DNA of 64,000 bases. Source: Trebouxia sp. TZW2008 (taxonomy: Eukaryota > Chlorophyta > Trebouxiophyceae > Trebouxiales > Trebouxiaceae). A program made the position numbers and the translations under genes. The stretch spans positions 62,001 through 126,000 of the forward strand of contig BDIU01000052.1 in assembly GCA_002118135.1 (NCBI GenBank), read 5' to 3'. A model generated the notes under the pieces. The model had not been told where the DNA came from. It worked only from the letters and a program-made list of their open reading frames with translations, and ran no database searches. This document shows positions 24,701 through 37,000 of the stretch, piece after piece (position 1 is the stretch's first letter; each line of letters begins with the position of its first letter).

Positions 24701-27700
24701 TTGCATCAAGTTTCAACACAAGGAAGTGGCTCAGCTTGAGTCAGTCAAACTGCCTGTGATTATGATTAGGGTTTAGACCCTGACTTTGAGAAGAGGCTCC
24801 AGAAATGAGAGGCGTTTGCATCAACTCAAACCCACAAAGATGATTCAGCTTGCGCCAGTCAGGAGTGGAATTGCCTCTGCAAGGCTCACCTCAGCAGTGG
24901 TGTTTTCGTTGTCTTGTGAATAGGAGGTTCCAGAAATGAGAGGCGCTTGCTCATCAGTTGTGGGTTGCTCACTGGAAGGATTAGCTCCAGTCCCTTCATG
25001 TATCTCAGACCTGCGTTGGAAGCAAGCAATTGAAGGCTGTACTACAGCTGCTCTTGACAGCTTTTCGAATGCTTTTGCCAGTCGTGAATGGGCTGCAAGG
25101 GTGAGCGCAAGCTTTGTTGCGTATCTCAGATCTGAAACAACAGCATGACAGTGCCATATGCATACAAAAGTTGTGCCACTCATGATTCATCTATGTTCTG
25201 CTGACTGTCTTCAGGCTGTACAAACAGCAACTCTGGGACTTCAGGCTTTGCAGTTCCAGTGCAATAGTGCCAGATACCTCACGCCCTTCAGACCAAGACT
25301 AGCAACATGTTGGCACAGTTCAGCAGCTGTGTCAGGACCGCTTTTCGAAGGCAGAGAGCTGCCCTAGAGGTGGTTTACGGCTCACCCTTCTGCGCTGACT
25401 GCATTCTCCTCATCAGCCAAGGGCTCTGCAGGTTGGCTGACTAAGCCGCCACTACCGTAGGGCACAGCCAACATGCTCAGGGCCAGAATGATGGTGCCTG
25501 CAGGCAAATTGCACAATGAGCAGATTCGTTAGGTACTGCACGTTGCCATTGCATCATCATGTCTGGACTCTGCGGGTTGGCTGACTAAGCCTCCGCTGCC
25601 ATAGGGCACAGCCAACATGCTGAGGGCCAGAATGATGGCGCCTGCATGCAAGCTGCAAAATGATCCAGGACCACTTGTTTGTCAATGAAATTGCAAACCG
25701 CAGCTAGGGCCTTGGAGGGTTGCCATAGGGCACTGCCAACATGCTCAGGGCCAGAATGATGGTGCCTGCATGCAAATTGCAAGACGAGCAGAACCCCTTG
25801 TTTGTCAATCAAAGACAGCAATCATCAATTTGAGGCTCTGCAGGTTGGCTAATCACAATCCCCACTGCCGCAGGGCCAATCTGATGGTGCCTGCAGACAA
25901 TAACGCTCCCTTGTGCCATGGCAATGCATGATGCAAAACACACAAACATTGCTGCAGTCAGGGCTGTCACCTGTGTTGTTGACACATCATGCAGAACACC
26001 CTAAGCGGTACTTTAGGCAGTAGTGCCGCCCTTTGCCTGTGACGCATCATGCGCAACACCTCAAGCATTGTTTTAGACAAGAGAGTCCCCTGTGCTGATG
26101 ATGCGTGATGTAAAACACAGCTCAAGCATTGCTATGATGAAAAGTCACCTGCACTTAGCAGCATTCTTGTCTGTCTGCTGAGCATGAGCGATGGAGATGA
26201 ATCCACCACAGCTGTGGCCATCAAGTAGACCGCCAAAGCAATCATGATCTGGTAAGCAAACAGGAAACGGCCACCTGCATGACACATCACCAGCTCAATA
26301 ATGATAATCATTACAACAGTGGTGACAATACATAGTCATGCAAATAGTGACAACAACAAGAATGATCAGCATGACTTTTTTTTGCGTGGAGATGAACTGC
26401 ACATCTAGTACATGTGTGAAGCCCAACTCCTGCCCAAACAACGCGTCATTGCAGAAATGATGATGATACCAATGAAAGGGACAATGGCAGCAACAAATGA
26501 AGGAATGCTCATGATGACGATATTGATAATGACAGCAAAACTAGTAATGGTGATGATCACAAGCTGCACAATACAGCACATGGTCACCTGTACTGCAGTT
26601 CTGAGACTCTGAGTCCAGCTCTGACTTTTGGGTGTATGGAACGTAGTTGATGAAGGGAAGGCTGCAGAGGCCCACTAACGCTGGAATGAATGCCAGGTAA
26701 AGCAAATATCTGCATTGCAATCAAGGTGTGATCTAATCATAACACTCAGATTATTACAGTTGCTGACTTGCACGGCCAAACCCAAGGGTGCGATAGCAGA
26801 ACTAGCTGCTGAATGTCTTTGAGCACTAGACAAGATGCTCTTACTTCAACCATGAAGCATTTTGGTGAACATGTCACAAGCAGTAACTGGTGACAACATG
26901 CGAAGCAAGATCGATACGATTTGTCATGATGTAAACAACCCTGTCAGGTGCACACAGAAGCACTGCGCTGTCTAAATAAACTTTGCAAGATCCACGCAGA
27001 GTATGAGTGCTGCTGCTAAGTCACGTAATGTCAGCAACCCTCCTTTGTGCATACAAGTGAATTCAAGCTTTTGCTGCTCAGCACATAACACAGTAAAATT
27101 GATGACACTGCCCTTTGTTGTATAAGGCAGTTGCTGTGAACTCACCCAATTGCATCGGGCGCCTTGAAGCCCACATAGATTGAGGTGTACACACTTGCTG
27201 ACAAGCCTGCAAGCAAAGCCAAGCAAGCTTGCAGACAGCGCTGAAACCAAATGCTTGTGAAGCCTGAACTTTCTCACACAACGGTATCAAAAGTCTCAGT
27301 GTGTCATGTTCCAGTAGAAGAGGTACAAAAGACTCAAGACTGGGTTGGAGTCTGCTGTTATCAGCAGGACAGATGGAACACAAAACTTGAATGTCGAAAT
27401 AAGCTGTCAGGTGTGAGTGTAAAAGGCATTCGTTCTACAGTCTGCTAGGTGGGGTCTGAAACCATATGGTGTATAATGCAGGGCCTGAACTACAACGAGA
27501 CTCAGATTTGACGGGGCTGAGGCTCACCCACACATGCCTTGAGCAAGCCGACCACTGTGCCACGGTTGTTGGGGAAATTACGCACGTTGGTGACAAGACA
27601 GGCCGTGTCGTACCAAGTGCCACCCCAGCACGTCATCCCAGCAGTCACAACCACAAGCCAAAATGGCGCTGCAAACACCCTGCACAAATACACACGCATA

Positions 27701-28977
27701 GTCTATGATATGAATGGTGCTGCAAACACCCTGAATGTATACAACAACATCTCTGATCAGACTTGTTTGGAACCAGGTCACAGCATAACAGGCTGGAGAC
27801 ACCACACTAGCAGGTCATCTCAGCAGTCACAACCACAAGCTAAAATGGTACTGCAAACACCTGGATGTATACAACAACATCTCTGATCAGACTTGTTTGG
27901 AAGCGGGTCACAGCATAACAGGTTGGAGACACCACACTAGCAGGTCATCTCAGCAGTCACAACCACAAGTCAAAATGGTGCTGCAAACACCCTGCATGAG
28001 CACACATCCAGTCCTAGACAGAGCTATCTGGACGCAGGTCACCGCTTGAGCAGGCATGCGACCGGGTCTCAGATCCTTGATAGTCATGGTGATGACAATA
28101 GTGTTGCATTGTTTGCAGTATGTACAAGGATTGTGCCTTGCTTACAATGCAGAAAGTTAAATGTAAAGGTTGTTTGAAGTTGACAGCAGTTACATTCAAG
28201 CTATGCCAGACAGCAGACAGTGTCGTGTTGTCTGTGACAGCAAATGCACAAAAGCAGAAGAGAGCATGGATACATTGCTGGAGCAAGTGCTACTGCCAGC
28301 AACATGGTGACCCTGCAGCATCTTGCACCATTGCGAGCATTACTGACATCCTGGTCTGACTCCTCAATTGCGAGGAGATAGGGTTTACTTTGAACCCATA
28401 TCAGTTATATGGGTCATTCACAATTGTTTTTAGATATGTAGGGAGCATGCAAAGTCCATGCAATACTGAGTGAAATAATTTGCATGCAAGGCTTGAAAGT
28501 GGCTAATAGCGTACCCTGTTGAGGCTGCCCACAGAGACACCCACCCAACAATGTTCAGGCATGCTCCAATGCCTACTGTTGCCCTGCAAGCATCACATGG
28601 CTTGCATAGGATCAATCAGCAGCGCCTAACGCAACCACTCAATGACTTGGTATCAGCATTGTTGACCAAAATGAATAGTGGTGATGCGGGAATGCAGCTA
28701 AGCATGTGCAGCAGCACTTGAGACATCTCAGTATGCCACTTGAGGCTTGCCTCGGACCCCAACCATCGTACTCCAACACAGAGTCATAGAACAAGCCAGA
28801 TACGATGGAAGCATAGCCACCAAGGTTGGTTGCAGAGCCAATTGCTTGGATCTGCCGCTGGTCATAGCCAAAGGCTTCCTTGAGCTGGTCACTGAAGAGG
28901 CTAAAGCAATACGCCAGCCCAGCCGAGAGGGTACACAAGATGGAAACAGAGAAGCCGGCCCACTTGTTGATGTACAT
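21747..28977 (-). CDS. Nodulin-like major facilitator superfamily transporter
   Basis: Thirteen minus-strand exons join in perfect phase to 637 residues: 28977-28751, 28583-28515, 27679-27528, 27206-27146, 26709-26588, 26274-26149, 25497-25386, 25010-24890, 24414-24195, 23671-23539, 23063-22826, 22538-22426, 21966-21747. The N-terminal nodulin-like half starts NKWAGFSVSILCTLSAGLAY and contains WYDTACLVTNVRNFPNNRG and LLKACVGLSASVYTSIY. A hydrophilic loop (about 300-430) with APLISGTSY follows. The second half has LTCSIGEGSGLAYLNNLGQL, FGAFWSLMATLTSDIFG and LYEKQAAKEG. The order and motifs match plant NFD4/nodulin-like transporters with about 12 membrane helices; substrates of this family are mostly unknown. 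Intron 1 uses a GC donor (AG/GCAAGC). An upstream in-frame extension exists but lacks family similarity. Confidence 0.93.
23806..23833. repeat. AGCAC pentanucleotide microsatellite
   Basis: About five consecutive AGCAC units followed by imperfect GGCAT/AGCAC units, inside the intron between MFS exons 9 and 10. Confidence 0.85.
24020..24545 (-). repeat. Shadow copies on both sides of MFS exon 9
   Basis: Downstream, two decayed copies of the exon 3' end and donor lie at about 24035-24110 and 24127-24180 (plus-strand TGCTGCAGGTGAGGAACATC resembles the true TGCTGCAAGTGAGGAAAAGC). Upstream, 24470-24535 repeats the exon start (GAATCTGCTGCTTGTCTTGC against GAATCTGCTGCTTGTGTTCC). Confidence 0.7.
25555..25895 (-). 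repeat. Three upstream shadow copies of MFS exon 7
   Basis: The acceptor plus start of exon 7 (real start 25497) recurs with starts at 25641, 25765 and 25890, at 124-144 bp spacing. Copies 2 and 3 keep the reading TIILALSMLAVPYG behind a usable TGCAG; copy 4 has an internal deletion. Copy 3 reaches a stop within 21 codons and none has a clear donor, so only the 25497 exon fits the gene. Confidence 0.85.
27700..28010 (-). repeat. Three upstream shadow copies of MFS exon 3
   Basis: The exon 3 start (plus-strand text AAAATGGCGCTGCAAACACC, real start 27679) recurs with starts near 27730, 27861 and 27991. The last two belong to a near-perfect tandem repeat of about 130 bp that includes CAACATCTCTGATCAGACTT. 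Confidence 0.8.
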
Positions 28978-29435
28978 GCTGACGCTTGGCTTCAGCAGCT
29001 GACTGGCACTGGTCACCTTTTGCGTGTTGATGAGAGTAGACAGGCGGGGGTCACGTATGCTGGCCAATTGGGAGCATGCTGCAAGCACAAGGCAGCTCCG
29101 AGACCCTGCGTGGGATCTGTGTATGCGAGCCCGCTTCAGGCATGCGTACCCTTGGTTGCAAACAGTGGCCTCAAATGAAATAGATGCAGCTGCTGCTTCA
29201 AGTGCTGATGCGAGCAAACATTGATGTAGCGCCTTTGGCACGATATTGTGGTTACTAGCGGAATGTGCAGGACATAAGTGTGCACGGAGCGTCGGATTGG
29301 CAGACGTTTCGACTTCTTTGAGCCTGTTTAGTCACGATCAGGTTGCCGAGACACTCCGGGAGGCTTTCCTAGAAGCAACTTTGGCAGGCGCCGGTCCAGA
29401 TCGCACAGCTCGGGACTGCTTCCAATTCAGAGGTG
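28978..29435. other. Divergent promoter region
   Basis: 458 bp between the start codons of the MFS gene (-) and the small membrane protein gene (+). No further gene; base composition becomes CpG-richer toward 29430. Probably a shared bidirectional promoter. Confidence 0.5.
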
Positions 29436-30101
29436 ATGTCCGTCGACCGCGCCAAAGCTGAGAGGTTGGAACGTCTCAAAAAAAGGCGTGAACGGCGTGC
29501 AGCCGTCAACTCTCTTGACACCTTCCCTATGGACCCCGCCAATAGACTTCATGTCAGATCAATGTCACCTGACGAGGACATCACGGGCGCCAAACGATTG
29601 AAGGACTGTAGCCGTGAAGAGTTTGAAAAGCTGCTGACCGCAATCACTGGTGCAAAAGTTCTGCCTGACCCTGTAGACACGGGCAAAGAATGGCGTGCTT
29701 TTTCTGCACAAAATGATGGCCCTCGAAAATTGCAAGCATATGGCAAGGCAGTTGGCAAGGCCCTCGTAGAGGCCGAGAACAAGGACAGGTCAATCCCCAA
29801 GTCACTTTCAGACTATAAGATGGACCCGGGTCTAGACTGGCCAAAAGTGGGCGACAGGGATGACCCCTATGAATACATATTCAGAGATAATGCACCCTTT
29901 GAGAAGCTTCCATGGCCATTCAAACTGCCGCGTTACCGTGAGCAGTATGATATGCAAATGCTGATTGCTAAGCCCCTATATATTGTGGGTGGATTGGCAG
30001 TAGCAGCCCTGGCAGTCAAATTATTTAAAGGCGTCAGGCACTTTCAAAGCAAGAGGGGCAAATCAAAGCGCAAAGCAGGTGCATCAGCAACCAAGCGTTA
30101 G
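29436..30101 (+). CDS. Hypothetical protein with C-terminal membrane segment
   Basis: Single uninterrupted exon of 221 residues from ATG 29436, unusual among the heavily split genes here. The N-terminus is very basic and helical (RAKAERLERLKKRRERRA). The middle is hydrophilic and contains EEFEKLLTAITGAKVLPDP and PYEYIFRDNAPFEKLPWPFK. Near the C-terminus is one hydrophobic helix, PLYIVGGLAVAALAVKLFKG, followed by a Lys/Arg-rich tail. This layout suggests a tail-anchored or single-pass membrane protein, perhaps of an organelle membrane. I do not recognise the family. The downstream giant protein has a membrane segment of similar pattern. Confidence 0.75.
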   Translation: MSVDRAKAERLERLKKRRERRAAVNSLDTFPMDPANRLHVRSMSPDEDITGAKRLKDCSREEFEKLLTAITGAKVLPDPVDTGKEWRAFSAQNDGPRKLQAYGKAVGKALVEAENKDRSIPKSLSDYKMDPGLDWPKVGDRDDPYEYIFRDNAPFEKLPWPFKLPRYREQYDMQMLIAKPLYIVGGLAVAALAVKLFKGVRHFQSKRGKSKRKAGASATKR

Positions 30102-31094
30102 TAAACATGCAACTCCAGCCAGCCGCAATGCTTGTCTGCAGCCTAGATGATGCATAGTCGAACATATTACATGACATTCTGAACCAAATCAGCATATCTA
30201 TATTGGCATGCCTTGGTGCCCCCCTTTTCTGTGTCACCAAGCCTACATTTGTTGACAGAACACAAAGTGTGACATGCAGTATCAAGCTATGTTTGCTTGA
30301 AATATTGACAAGCAGCAACGTTTAATTTTGTGCTTGCAGTGAGCTTGTTGACAGCTGTGTTAGTAAGGCGCAAATTGTCAGCACTCCTGGCATTCTGACA
30401 TGAATCTGTTTGATGCAAAGATTTGGTATTTAGCTTAGTCAAACCAGATTTGAGTATACCTAGGTCTGAGCACTTTGCTCTCAACAGTTTTGCAAGATAC
30501 GTTTTCTTTTACCACTTGACGCTTCAGCTGAGTTTGACAAAATGACCATGTTTTTGTTTAAGCAGGATGACATGTTTGAACACGCAAAACAGGAGAAACT
30601 GCCCTTGACATGTACATTCAGCCCATGGCTATGCTGCATGTCATTGGTTGCTTAGCAAATTGGCTGCAGGTTTTCAAGGCTCAGATATCCCGAGTCCTTT
30701 GCAGATTGTGTGCTGGTCGTCAGTCTTTGCATGCATGCCAAGACATCGTGATGGACAGTATGCTCATACAGTCTGTGCAGCCTAACTTTGACCATGCATA
30801 CAAGTCCTCCTCAAACCTCTGTCTGTATCCTCCCTGAATAGTCTCTTCCCGCATACGGTAATTCATGTGTTCAGCAGTTTCGTCTTGCAACAGTGAAGCA
30901 TAGCTGAGTACAGGTGCGCATGGAAAACCTGCTGGACTTAGTCTAGTGATGGCATTGTGAATAGTCAACTGCTGTAAGCCACCGTTTCGTCTTCTCGTGA
31001 GGCCTGCTTGGATAGGTAGCCAATATGCGCCCGCTCGGAACGCCAGATCGACCTACGACTGCTACGCGGCGGCATTCAGCACGACGCCCACGCA
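30102..31094. other. Intergenic, no gene recognised
   Basis: AT-richer sequence with no convincing coding segment; the last 100 bp become CpG-rich and probably hold the start region of the giant gene. Confidence 0.45.
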
Positions 31095-34000
31095 ATGTCA
31101 AAGCCTCGCTCCCGAATCGAATCCGACAGCGACGTTCAAGACCGGTCTCCACCTGAAAGTTTTTCCAGCTCCACTGGGGCAAGAGCGCGTCAGGCCCGTG
31201 CATATGACACAAGACCTATCCGGGCGCAACAGCAGGAAGTGGCCGAGGCACACCGATCGCCATTGGTCATTGCCGCGGTCATTGCTGGTGGTTTAGCAGT
31301 GGCAGGAGTGATCGTTAGCAAACTTCGCAGCAGCAAGCAAACCCGCGACGCAAGCGACCAAAATACCGAGGATGTTGGCGAATCGAGCAATTCTCAACCA
31401 CCGCGTGGCGCAGCTGCGCAACCCGACAGACACGGTACTCGACGAAAACGTAGTGGGTACGTGAGAGCCTAGTCAGCGTAGACAAGCACAACGTGTTCGC
31501 AGAGAGTTTGCACTCCAGCAAATGCTTGTCACGCATCCGGTGCGTGTTTTGTCCATACAGGCAGCTTTCTGAGGCGCCTGCTGCACCATCTTCCACGCCA
31601 ACATCTCCCAGGCACAAGCAAGCACGGCATGGGGATGTGGCACAGCCATCCTCCAGCAATGCAGCTGCAGCTGGGCCAGCACCCAAGAATGCAAGGTCCA
31701 AGCCCCTGACCAGAAAAGGGTCCAGCAAGCAGACTCCAAGCCTGCAAAGAAAGCCTAGCAGAAATCCGTCTACAACCAGTGCCAACCAGCAAGCCTCTGC
31801 CAATCAGGAACAGGTACAATGACTTCAAACTCATTGCATGAATTTCCAGGAAGTGTCCTTGCATTCACTTGTTTGACTCAGCAGCACCACGAAAGTCAGG
31901 ATGCAGTGACTCAGACTCAAGCACATTGTCCTGACCACACACATGTCCTGAGTGTTGCTGCACACACTCTCATGCCCAGGTGACCTTTGAGTCTCAAACA
32001 TGTCTGGTATCACATGTCTCTGTAACGAAACATTGTTGATGGTTGTCAACCCCTAAGCATCTCGCCTGAGCGTCTTGCATTTGCACGATCACGTCATTTC
32101 TGCATGGCAGCATTTGGGCAGAATCCTTTCCTGCCAATTGGTTTGTACACATCTCATGCAATCTGCATATATCTAATATCTCAACGTCATCATTCAGATG
32201 CTTGCCAGTCACCTGCTGGTGCATACAAAAGCCGTTGACTGCATCCAAACAGGGCCACATCACTGTTCTGCTCTGCTTGTTGCTGAGCCATTCAAACAGA
32301 TGTGCTGCAGCAAGAGCATCAGGCGCCTAAAAACTGCTGCTGGTCAAATTGTTGCACAATTTAGCTTTGTTGGCGTAGCCAAAATAGCATTGCTGCCATA
32401 AGCATGTATACACATGCTCTTGATGCCTTGCTGACCCTGTCAACTAGGAGGCACACTCACAAGTCATATGTGGTCGGCACACATTCCAGCAACTTTTGTG
32501 ACTGCAATCTGTGTGTGCTGCTGTATGCAGGGACCTCGCTCATCATCTACTGCTGCTGCACCTTCTCAGCAAGCTTCAGATTCCAAGCCCAAAGGGCCCC
32601 AGGGCATCCCCCAGCTGGCCTCCCGCCGCAGCTCCGGCCCTCCTCCTTCCCGCCCAAAATCGACACAGGATGCATCAGGGCAGTCTCAGCCAGCAGGCTC
32701 ACAGAAAGGCGGGAAGCAGTCAGCAGACTCGTCAGGTGGACAGTCAGCAGCAGAACAGACTTCTCCTGGTTTTGCGGAGCACAGCAAGCGCAGCGACAAG
32801 CCCTCAAGCAAGGCCGAGCCAGACACAAATGTACACACAGGGGCCATAGGCAAAAGCGCGGAGTCTGCTGCCCGGGATGAGGCGGGAAGGCAGCCTGAGG
32901 CAGGTGCAACATCAGGCGGGAGCAAATCTGGCAGGAAGGCAGCGGCCGGCGGGAGTGTGACGCCTGAGTTTGGTGAAGATGTCCAAGAAGGTCCCACAGC
33001 AGAAGAGACTAAGAACTCACAGGTGCAGAGTGCACTTGTGAGCTCAAACTCAATGCTGTGTGGCTTGCTATCCCAGCTCTGCATGTTTAGGTGTCATGCT
33101 GTGCTTGCACCTGTGATGACTGCAGCTGTTGCAGTCTTGACACACTCAGCATCTGCACACTTGAGAATCATGCTGTGCTTGTGACTTTCAGGGCTGCAGT
33201 TGCTTTGTTCACAGCACACCTAAAATTTGCACATTTCAAGATCACACTCTGCTCAAGACTTTCATGGCTGCAGTTGCTTTGCTCCAGCCGCACATGTGGG
33301 CGTTAGTTTGATGCAATGAGAGCTCTGTACGAAGCTATGCAGGAAGCTGGGCATAGATCATTGCAGAATGCTTGGTGAAAAGGGTGATAGCTATACTTGA
33401 TCAGCTCGCTCACATTTTAGTCATTGCCTGAACAGGTGCAGGATTCCAGCGCCAATCCAGAATCCAGCAGCAAGCCAGATTCCGGCGCTACCAAGCAGGA
33501 ATCTGACATGAAGGATGACAAGAGGGCTGAGGGCAAAGATGCAGGCCCCCCCCCAGCTGAGGGGGCGTCAGAGGAGGGGGAATTCCCCAAGCCTGCCACA
33601 GGACAAGGCGATGAGCATGGGCAAGAAGCCATTGGTACAGTTACACTACTATGAGATGTTATGCTGCCAATATCGCTGAGTCCCATAGTGCGTGCGGTTT
33701 GTTTGGCCTGTATGCACTCTTCAAGACATGCTTCAAAACGAGAATGAAACACTCATATCACTGGATCACAGTGATAGTGCAAAATTGTTCTTGCCTGCGA
33801 GTTCAAGACATGCTTACAAGTATGAAACACACATGTGGTACAGTGATTGTCAGCATTGCAGCTGTCAAACAGCCTGCCCTGCCCCGCCCTGACCTGCCCT
33901 GCCTTGGGCCTGCCTTGCCATTTGAAGCTACTGCAACCTCTGCTGTCTACACCGGGTTGCTGATTGCTGCTATCACAGATGATACTGCAATCTTGCCTTG

Positions 34001-37000
34001 TGCCCTGTTAGCTTTGCTGCAGTTTTACATTGTGCCACGCGTGAACAAACACATTCATTCACATCAGATAATGTATGCTGCTCTGTGGCCTTCAGAGGAA
34101 GCAGAGAAGAAGATCAAGGCGGCAGCTGATGACATGAACAAGCAGCTGCCTAAGGAGGCTCAGGCCGGTTCCCTGCAGCCCCTCACTGAGGAGAAGGGGG
34201 AGAAGGGGAAGAAGGGTGACCAGCAGGAAGATGAACAGACTCTTGACACCTTCTCAGTGGAGATAGATGCCTTGGATCAGGTGTGCCCCTTGTATGTCAT
34301 ATCTTAAGCTGACGGGCACTCAGGCATTGCCATTGTGTAGCACAGGCAGTCAGCCTTGTTGGCTGGCTGAGCATGTGAATTCACTTCTCTGCTTCTTCCT
34401 CGTCTTGGTCTACGAGATGCTGGTGCCAATCTCATATCACTTCTAGTCTTTTGCTTCTTGCTTTTCTATGTCCAGTTTTGAGATGCTGAGCAGAAGCTCA
34501 TGTCACTTATATTCTGGTTTTTCTTGTTTTTTCTCTATGTTCAGCTTTGAGATGCTGGTGTGAAGCTCATGTCAATCTGTTTGATTTCTTCCTCTTCTGT
34601 CCCTGAGCTTGAGGCACTGGTGTCAAACTCATGTCACTGAGCAACCCTGATTTCATGAAGTCAGCCTGCATGTGAAAGCTTGCTAGCAACATGAAAGAGG
34701 TCTGTGTTGAGCAAGCCTCATGGGCACTCAGCAAAAATGCAGATGATATATCCTTCGCTGTGATGCCGTTCTACTGCGAGTAGCGTTTTGCCACACCCTA
34801 CGCAAATTCAGCTGCTTTGGACAAGCCTCATAGGTCTGCTGATCCACAGCGCAGTGCTGTATTAACAATGTGATGCTGTGTGCTGTGAGGAAAAGAGCAG
34901 CAATACCCGCTGTTGCTCATTGTGTAAACTTACTGTGACCTGGGAAGCACTGGATGCCTTGATTTTCAGCCACAAGCTGTCTGCTGATTTATGTTGCATA
35001 GACTTGTTGTTTCGAGGGATGGAAGCTTCCTTTCCATCTTTGGCCCTTTGAATAGTCTGCTGCTGCACAATGAGGTGGCGCTTTGAAAATGCACAGGCAA
35101 AGTCAGTATACAGATGTTAAGATGAATACATAAGAATACAAACAGTAAATTCAGCAAATGTTCAAGCATTTGCTGAAATGTTGTGCAGAGTAAGCGCAAA
35201 GAGGTAAAGGCATCTGACAAGCAAAGCAGAGCAGCTGAGAAGCGCAAGCCACAAAAGGATGAGAAGAAGAGCAAGGGTGATGAAGGTGAAGAAGAGGAGG
35301 ACAAAATTGACGACGACAGAGCTGAAGGTGCAGAGGCCAAGGAAGAGGAATCTGAAGGGGCCAAGGACAAGGAAGATGAAGAGGCAAAGGAAGAGGAAGA
35401 TGAAGGAGTTGAGGAGGAACAGCAGGGTGAAGAGGGCAAGGATGACAAAGAGGAGAAGGAAGGTGCTGGCGACAAGGTGATTATTCTGCCCAGCTGCTGC
35501 TGCCAAAGCATTCATACATCTGTTTTGAGTATGTGAGTAAGCATTGTGCTTGCTGCATGGAGTCCCGAGATTGCTGACATGGAGTCCTGACATTGCAGAC
35601 ATGAATGTTGTTCTTCTTGATGACCTGGCATCAACCAACCCTGCTTTCTGTGGTGGACTCTGGATTGTTGTGATTCATACTGCCAGGTCAAAGTGCAAAG
35701 GGCACATCTAACAAACCCTAAATGACAAGGACCCCATGCAGTTCCCCCTCGACCTGTGCCTGTTGAACTAGAATGTGAGCTTTTGAAAAATGCAGTGCTG
35801 CCCAATGCAGGCTCGAAGTGAGGAAGGCAAAGCGGGCAAGGGCAAGGACATCAACCCCCCTAGATGACAAGAGCTGGTGATGCATCCCCCTCAGCCCGTG
35901 CCTGTCAGGCTAGGTTCATGGCCTGAGGCCCCTGCACAATGCACAAAACACAAACAGCTCATACAAAGTGCACACTTTGTGCTGCTACAATTCCAGGGTC
36001 AAAGCGAGGAGGGCAAAGAGGGCAAGGGCAAGTGCAACAATTCCTTAGACGACAAGGAGCCTGTGATGCATCCCCCTTAAGTGTGCCTGGCAGGCTGAAA
36101 TCTTCACTGCTAGACAAAGTGCTTGAAGCCACTAACTACACAACATGCACATTCTCGACACATTCTGATGTGACATGCAGGGTCAAAGTGAGGGCAAGGG
36201 CAAGGCCGACAAACCGATAGATGACAAGGAGGCTGTTATGCACCCCCCTCAACCCATGCCTGTCAGGCTAGAGCCTGAACCCCTGGACAAATCACATCAA
36301 GCCAGCAATGCAGACAAGATGCAGACCTTAGACACAGTGTGATTGACTATGCAGGGTCTAAGTGAGGAGGGCAAAGAGGGCAAGGGCAAGGGCAAGGGCA
36401 AGTCCAACAACCCCCTAGATGACAAGGAGCCCGTGATGCACCCCCCTCAATCCATGCCTGTCAGGCTAGAGTCTGAACCCCTGGACAAATCACATGAAGC
36501 CAGCAATGCAGACAAGATGCAGACCTTAGACACAGTGTGATTGACTATGCAGGGTCAAAGCGAGGAGGGCAAAGAGGGCAAGGGCAAGGGCAAGGGCAAG
36601 TCCAACAACCCCCTAGATGACAAGGAGCCCCTGATGCACCCCCCTCGACCCGTGCCTGTCAGGCTAGAGTCTGAACCCCTGGACAAGGCACCCTCCCCTG
36701 ACAGTGACAAGCACCAGCACAAGCAGGTGAGCCGATTTGTTGAGACTGACAATTGTAGACAACAGTGTGCACACTCCCCTCGCAATTGCTATTAATCATA
36801 TGGCCACCAATCAAGCACATGATTTTGCTTCGAGCGCCTGATGCAGCCAATTTGGCTTCATTCAGTAGAGTGAGCTGATGCTATGATGATTGCAGGCTGA
36901 GTCAACAGAAGGTGGGGAGGGCAGTTCCCAGCAAGGGCCCTCAGGGCAGGGCAAGCAGGTCAAGCAGAAGCAGCCTGACTTGGCAACTGTGGCCGAGGAT

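Noticed and set aside
28639..29241. N-terminal extension of the MFS transporter upstream of MYINKWAGF
   Set aside because: The frame is open but the extension lacks family similarity and most of it lies in the divergent promoter; the Met at 28977 gives the usual family start.
35151..35638. Minus-strand open frames with hydrophobic Leu/Phe/Ser runs
   Set aside because: They mirror the Lys/Glu-rich exon 6 of the giant gene; complement of acidic codons mimics membrane segments.
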